A stretch of 64,000 nucleotides of DNA. Source: Peptoniphilus vaginalis (GTDB taxonomy: Bacteria; Bacillota; Clostridia; Tissierellales; Peptoniphilaceae). Below, one piece after another: positions 60,005 through 64,000 of this stretch. A program made the translations under genes and the position numbers. Each line of letters starts with the position of its first letter. The stretch's first letter is position 1. The DNA lies in contig NZ_FXLP01000002.1 of the NCBI RefSeq assembly GCF_900176605.1, positions 62,001 through 126,000 of the forward strand, given 5' to 3'. The notes beneath the pieces are model-generated. The model did not search any database and was not told the origin of the DNA. It saw only the letters and a list, made by a program, of their open reading frames with translations.

Positions 60005-61915
60005 ATGATTATAAAGTATCCAGACGGATCACAAAAAGAATACGAAAGTGGAGTTAAGGTATCTCAAATCACTGGAGATATCTCAGAAGGTCTTTTGAGA
60101 CAATCTCTTGGAGCAGTTGTTAACGGAGAAATCCTTGGTCTTGACGACAAGGTTTATGAAGATAGTGACTTCAAGGTTGTAAAATTTGAAGACAAGGAAG
60201 GAAAGCAAATTTTCTGGCACACTGCATCTCACATCATGGCTTATGCAATCCAAGAACTTTATCCAGATACAAAATTTGCCATTGGACCTTCAACTGAAAC
60301 AGGCTTCTACTACGACCTTGACCTTGAACACAGATTTGTAGAAGAAGACTTCAAGGCAATTGAAGACAAGATGAAGGAAATTGCAAAGAAGGACCTTCCA
60401 GTAGAAAAAATTGAAATTTCAAGAGAAGATGCACTTGCTCACTTCAAAGAAAAGGGACAAGACTACAAGGTTGAACTAATAGAAGACCTACCAGCAGATG
60501 AAAAGATCACAATGTATAAGATTGGCGACTTCCTTGACCTTTGCAAGGGACCTCACCTTCTTTCAACTAAAAAAATCAAGGCTATTAAACTTCTTTCAAT
60601 AGCAGGTGCTTATTGGAGAGGGGACTCTAACAATAAGATGCTTCAAAGACTTTACGGTATTGCCTTTGAAAAACAATCACAACTTGATGAATATATCGAA
60701 AGACGTGAAGAAGCTGAAAAGAGAGATCACAGAAAACTTGGTAAGGAACTTGACCTCTTTAGTATGCACGAAGAAGGACCTGGCTTCCCATTCTTCCACC
60801 CAAATGGAATGGTATTGAGAAATAACCTACTAAACTGGTGGAGGGGAGTTCTTGATGAAAATGGTTACGGAGAAATTCTAACTCCAATTATCCTAAACGA
60901 AGACCTATGGCACAGATCTGGTCACTGGGATCACTACAAGGACAATATGTACTTCACAAAGATTGACGATGGTGACTACGCAGTTAAACCAATGAACTGC
61001 CCTGGCTCAATCCTTGTTTACAATTCCAACAAGCACTCTTATAGGGACCTTCCTATTAGACTTGCTGAATATGGTATAGTTCACAGACACGAACTTTCTG
61101 GAGCATTACATGGTTTATTTAGGGTAAGAACATTTACTCAAGACGATGCCCACGTTTATTGCTTGTTCTCACAAGTTAAGGACGAAGTATTCAAGATGAT
61201 TGACCTTGCAGACTACCTATACTCAACATTTGGATTTAAGTATTCAATTGAACTTTCAACAAGACCAGACGACTACATGGGAGAACTTGAAGCTTGGAAC
61301 CTTGCAGAAAAAAGTCTAAAAGAAGCCCTAGAAGAAAAGAAGCTTCCTTACACAATTAACGAAGGCGACGGAGCTTTCTACGGTCCAAAGATTGACTTCC
61401 ACCTAGAAGATGCCATTGGTAGAACTTGGCAATGTGGTACAATCCAACTTGACTTCCAACTTCCAGAAAACTTTGACCTAACTTATGTTGATGAAAATGG
61501 AGAAAAGAAAAGACCAGTTATGCTTCATAGGGCCCTACTTGGATCAGTTGAAAGATTTATGGGTATCCTAATCGAGCACTTTGCAGGTAAATTCCCACTA
61601 TGGTTATCTCCAGTACAAGTTGAAGTTATCCCTGTATCAGACAAGTTCAAAGACTTTGCTAAGTCTATTGCAGATAAACTTCACGCAGAAGGACTTAGGG
61701 TTCACCTAGACGGACGTGCTGAAAAAGTTGGTTACAAGATCAGAGAAGCACAAGTTAAGAAGATCAACTACATGCTAGTTATCGGTGAAAAAGAAGAAAC
61801 TTCTGGCAAGCTTTCAGTAAGAAAGAGAAATGGGGAAGAAGTTCAAGATGTTGATGTAGATGAATTTATCGCATCACTTAAAGAAGAAATTAAAAACAAG
61901 ACAATCACTGATTAA
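60005..61915 (+). CDS. thrS: threonyl-tRNA synthetase
   Basis: A 636-residue ThrRS. It has an N-terminal TGS domain (first ~60 residues), editing-domain HTASHIMAYAIQELYP, class II core with MNCPGSILVYNSNKHSYRDL (zinc Cys), RVRTFTQDDAHVYC, DFHLEDAIGRTWQCGTIQLD and HRALLGSVERFMGILIEH, then the anticodon-binding domain. TAGGAGG precedes the ATG. It is controlled by its own T-box and followed by a terminator. Confidence 0.97.
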   Translation: MIIKYPDGSQKEYESGVKVSQITGDISEGLLRQSLGAVVNGEILGLDDKVYEDSDFKVVKFEDKEGKQIFWHTASHIMAYAIQELYPDTKFAIGPSTETGFYYDLDLEHRFVEEDFKAIEDKMKEIAKKDLPVEKIEISREDALAHFKEKGQDYKVELIEDLPADEKITMYKIGDFLDLCKGPHLLSTKKIKAIKLLSIAGAYWRGDSNNKMLQRLYGIAFEKQSQLDEYIERREEAEKRDHRKLGKELDLFSMHEEGPGFPFFHPNGMVLRNNLLNWWRGVLDENGYGEILTPIILNEDLWHRSGHWDHYKDNMYFTKIDDGDYAVKPMNCPGSILVYNSNKHSYRDLPIRLAEYGIVHRHELSGALHGLFRVRTFTQDDAHVYCLFSQVKDEVFKMIDLADYLYSTFGFKYSIELSTRPDDYMGELEAWNLAEKSLKEALEEKKLPYTINEGDGAFYGPKIDFHLEDAIGRTWQCGTIQLDFQLPENFDLTYVDENGEKKRPVMLHRALLGSVERFMGILIEHFAGKFPLWLSPVQVEVIPVSDKFKDFAKSIADKLHAEGLRVHLDGRAEKVGYKIREAQVKKINYMLVIGEKEETSGKLSVRKRNGEEVQDVDVDEFIASLKEEIKNKTITD

Positions 61916-61949
61916 GTTGTACTTGAAAAAATATAAAATATAAAATTTT

Positions 61950-61976
61950 AGCAGGTCTTAGGGGCCTGCTATTTTT
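61950..61976 (+). terminator. terminator after thrS
   Basis: AGCAGG/CCTGCT stem with nine-base loop and ATTTTT. Confidence 0.85.
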
Positions 61977-61979
61977 GTG

Positions 61980-62172
61980 AGAATTTTTATAAGTTAATAA
62001 ATTTTTATAAAGTCAGAGACTTTTATGACAAAGTAAGATATTATAAGCTTATAAAGATTAATAAAGTCATAAATTTTTATAAAGTTATAATTTTTTATAA
62101 AGCCATAATTTCTTACGAGCTTATAAATTTTTATGATAAGAAGAGAATCCTATAAAGTCATAAATATTTATA
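61980..62172. repeat. A/T-rich degenerate tandem repeats
   Basis: Many imperfect copies of a TTTTTATAAAGTCATAAA-like unit lie between thrS and the rplU promoter. They resemble the repeats before ychF. No coding sequence is seen. Confidence 0.55.
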
Positions 62173-62179
62173 AAATTTC

Positions 62180-62208
62180 TTTACAAAGTTTGGTCCATGT
62201 GATAGAAT
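62180..62208 (+). promoter_or_regulatory. promoter of rplU-prp-rpmA
   Basis: TTTACA (62180) and TAGAAT (62203) with a 17-base spacer. Confidence 0.75.
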
Positions 62209-62214
62209 ACATTG

Positions 62215-62285
62215 ATGTAACCGCACAGAATAGGTTTTAAACTTAGGTACCTAGGATGGCGAGTCTTGTAATGAGGAGGTGCTAC
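62215..62285 (+). ncRNA. L21-type leader
   Basis: The 5' leader has CCGCACAG, GGTACCTAGGATGGC and GAGTCTTGTAATGAGGAGGTG just before rplU. The order and wording resemble the Firmicutes L21 leader, which controls rplU-prp-rpmA. Confidence 0.65.
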
Positions 62286-62287
62286 AA

Positions 62288-62593
62288 ATGTACGCAATTA
62301 TTGAAACAGGCGGAAAACAATACACTGTTGAAGCTGGTGACAAACTTAGAGTTGAAAAACTAGATGCAAAAGAAGGCGACGTTGTAACTTTTGACAAGGT
62401 TGTTTTTGTATCAGGTGACGAGCCAAAAGTTGGTACTCCATATGTTGAGGGTGCTAAGGTTGAAGCTAAGGTATTAGCTCAAGCTAAGGCTAGAAAAGTT
62501 ATTGTATATAAATACAAATCTAAGAAAAACGAAAGAAAGAAAAACGGACACCGTCAACCATACACTTTAGTTGAAATTTCAGGTATTAACTAA
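62288..62593 (+). CDS. rplU: 50S ribosomal protein L21
   Basis: A 101-residue L21, starting [20 protein letters not shown] and ending with [23 protein letters not shown] 62288 with GAGGAGGTG upstream is chosen. Its TAATG overlaps the prp start, so the two are translationally coupled. Confidence 0.97.
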   Translation: MYAIIETGGKQYTVEAGDKLRVEKLDAKEGDVVTFDKVVFVSGDEPKVGTPYVEGAKVEAKVLAQAKARKVIVYKYKSKKNERKKNGHRQPYTLVEISGIN

Positions 62594-62931
62594 TGACTAG
62601 GATTGACCTTTACAAAAAGGGCGATTATTACTATGGATTTAAGTCTTGTGGCCACGCAGAGGGAGAATTTGACAAACTTGTCTGCTCCAGCATATCAACT
62701 CTCACTCAAACCCTATACTTTACCTTGATTGATAAGTTGGGAGTAAGTGAAAGTGACATTAGGGACTCACAGGGCGACGGAATGTTAAAAATAGAAATTT
62801 TAAAAAGTGATATTTTTAAAAGAAATGATATTCAAACTTGTTTTGAATTTATGATTAAGGGGATAGAACTCATTGACGAGGCCTATCCAGGATATTTGAC
62901 ACTAAAGAAGGTGGAGGTGCAAAATGATTAA
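62593..62931 (+). CDS. prp: ribosomal-processing cysteine protease Prp
   Basis: A 112-residue Prp (YsxB). The catalytic His and Cys lie in [20 protein letters not shown]. In Firmicutes Prp removes the N-terminal extension of L27, which is encoded next. It overlaps rplU by one base and rpmA by eight. Confidence 0.95.
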   Translation: MTRIDLYKKGDYYYGFKSCGHAEGEFDKLVCSSISTLTQTLYFTLIDKLGVSESDIRDSQGDGMLKIEILKSDIFKRNDIQTCFEFMIKGIELIDEAYPGYLTLKKVEVQND

Positions 62932-63223
62932 ATTTGATTTATTGCTTTTTTCTTCAAAAAAGGGAGCAGGTTCTTCTAAGAACGGTCGTGACTCAAACTC
63001 AAAAAGACTTGGAGTTAAGAGAGGCGACGGACAATTTGTTCTAGCAGGTAACATCATCGTTAGACAAAGAGGAACTAAAATCCATCCAGGTGAAAATGTA
63101 ATGAGAGGGTCAGATGACACTTTATTTGCAACAGCTGATGGAATTTTAAGATTCACAACTAAGGGTAAGGGCGGAAAGAAATTCGCTAATGTTTACCAAG
63201 AAGAAAAAGTTGAATTAGCATAA
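62924..63223 (+). CDS. rpmA: 50S ribosomal protein L27 with N-terminal extension
   Basis: A 99-residue L27. The extension [20 protein letters not shown] aligns with the Prp-cleaved leader of other Firmicutes (cleavage after the Phe at position 9). The core [20 protein letters not shown] is standard. It overlaps the prp stop. Confidence 0.96.
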   Translation: MIKFDLLLFSSKKGAGSSKNGRDSNSKRLGVKRGDGQFVLAGNIIVRQRGTKIHPGENVMRGSDDTLFATADGILRFTTKGKGGKKFANVYQEEKVELA

Positions 63224-63230
63224 AGATGAA

Positions 63231-63258
63231 GCAAGGGAAACCTTGCTTTTATTTTTTT
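63231..63258 (+). terminator. terminator after rpmA
   Basis: GCAAGG/CCTTGC stem with GAAA loop and T-rich tail. Confidence 0.85.
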
Positions 63259-63340
63259 AAGAGTAAAGTCTAATTTTCACAAAGATTTTACATATTTGAT
63301 ACAAGGTTCAAGTTTTCACTACAATTCTGTGCTAATTCTG

Positions 63341-63349
63341 TGATATAAT
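63341..63349 (+). promoter_or_regulatory. extended -10 promoter of obgE
   Basis: TGaTATAAT, 21 bases before the ATG. AATTCTGTG is present twice just upstream (63323 and 63334). No good -35. Confidence 0.6.
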
Positions 63350-63370
63350 TTTAGAAAATGTGAGGTAAAA

Positions 63371-64000
63371 ATGTTTATAGATATAGCTAAAATTAAATTA
63401 AAAGCTGGAAAAGGTGGAGATGGCGCTGTCGCTTGGCGAAGAGAGAAATTCGAACCAGCAGGAGGACCAGCTGGTGGCGACGGAGGCAGAGGTGGCAATG
63501 TAATTGTAATGACAGACTCTGGACTTCACACTTTGATGGACTTTAGATACAAAAGAGAATACAAGGCCGAAAACGGACAAAACGGCATGAGCAAATTAAA
63601 ATTTGGAAAAGACGGAGAAGATATTGTCCTAAAGGTACCGGTGGGAACCCTAATTAGGGACGCTAATACTATGGGAGTTATCTATGACTTAAAGGAAAAT
63701 GGCATGGCTGTAACTGTCTGCAAGGGTGGACGTGGTGGCATGGGTAATGCCAGGTTCAAGACTTCTACTAGACAGGCACCAGCCTTTGCCCAAGCAGGCA
63801 ATATGGGAGAAGAAAGAGAGATAATATTAGAACTTAAACTCCTAGCTGATGTGGGACTTGTTGGTTTCCCTAACGTAGGTAAGTCAACCCTACTTTCCAT
63901 AGTTACATCTGCCAGACCAAAGATTGCCAACTATCACTTTACAACCCTTACTCCAAACCTTGGCGTTGTAAAAATTGATGAAGGCGAATCCTTTGTTATA
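63371..64000 (+). CDS. obgE: GTPase Obg, 5' part (runs off the window)
   Basis: The first 210 codons of Obg/CgtA, an essential GTPase in 50S assembly and stress control. The glycine-rich Obg domain shows [20 protein letters not shown] and [16 protein letters not shown]; the G domain begins [28 protein letters not shown] precedes the ATG. The frame is open to the last base, so the rest lies beyond the window. Placement after rplU-prp-rpmA is the usual gene order. Confidence 0.96.
   Translation, partial: MFIDIAKIKLKAGKGGDGAVAWRREKFEPAGGPAGGDGGRGGNVIVMTDSGLHTLMDFRYKREYKAENGQNGMSKLKFGKDGEDIVLKVPVGTLIRDANTMGVIYDLKENGMAVTVCKGGRGGMGNARFKTSTRQAPAFAQAGNMGEEREIILELKLLADVGLVGFPNVGKSTLLSIVTSARPKIANYHFTTLTPNLGVVKIDEGESFVI

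Overview
The window looks like core chromosome of a low-GC anaerobic Gram-positive bacterium. Translations, gene order and the mix of T-boxes, L20/L21 leaders, Suf operon and Prp/L27 fit Firmicutes sensu lato, most likely Tissierellia/Peptoniphilaceae (Peptoniphilus or Anaerococcus-like). That placement is inference from protein style and synteny; no 16S gene is present. Most genes are on the + strand. Coding signals are AT-rich with strong AGGAGG sites and frequent TTG starts. I saw no tRNA, rRNA, prophage or CRISPR array.

Layout. 1-2.6 kb: THI5/ThiY-type ABC transporter. 2.7-7.2 kb: 5-oxoprolinase operon (pxpA, an NRAMP-like transporter, pxpB, pxpC and a DUF1445 D-glutamate cyclase-like gene). 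7.3-12.2 kb: small accessory genes, including a reverse-strand HEPN + PD-(D/E)XK protein, a TIM-barrel/NhaC pair and a macro-domain protein. 12.2-15.7 kb: a large repeat-built surface protein whose promoter carries a 12-G tract between -35 and -10. 15.8-18.9 kb (-): a class A PBP with a damaged transpeptidase site and a small, very basic protein. 19-22.2 kb: hflX, yigZ, nadE and three tiny tandem membrane proteins. 22.2-26.7 kb: two T-box-controlled TrpX-like binding proteins with a shared permease and ATPase. 26.7-32.1 kb (-): ECF sigma/anti-sigma pair, an IS110 element with a candidate bridge RNA, and an ABC-2 exporter with a degenerate ATPase.

32.4-36.2 kb: ychF, HAD hydrolase, rbgA, rnhB, yraN. 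36.3-44.1 kb: sufCBDSU, an Rrf2 regulator, a second cysteine desulfurase and an AI-2E family protein. 44.1-49.9 kb: alaS, ireB, ruvX, DUF1292, fur and RNase J. 49.9-52.4 kb: trmR, U32 peptidase, udk. 52.4-53.7 kb: infC-rpmI-rplT behind an L20-type leader, with infC starting at AUU. 53.7-59.6 kb: KtrB/KtrA, a DUF3048 lipoprotein, a UBA-like/DUF4342 protein, a SpoU methyltransferase and two poorly known genes. 59.7-62 kb: T-box thrS. 62.2-64 kb: rplU-prp-rpmA, then obgE, which runs off the end.

How parts work together. The oxoprolinase operon would take up and open 5-oxoproline to glutamate, with the cyclase-like protein possibly feeding it from D-glutamate. The twin T-boxes read as Phe (UUC) and Tyr (UAC) sensors, so the ABC system is best explained as an aromatic amino acid importer with separately controlled binding proteins. 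The most unusual points are the G-tract promoter, the HEPN-nuclease fusion, the PBP without its SxxK lysine, and the tandem micro-membrane proteins.
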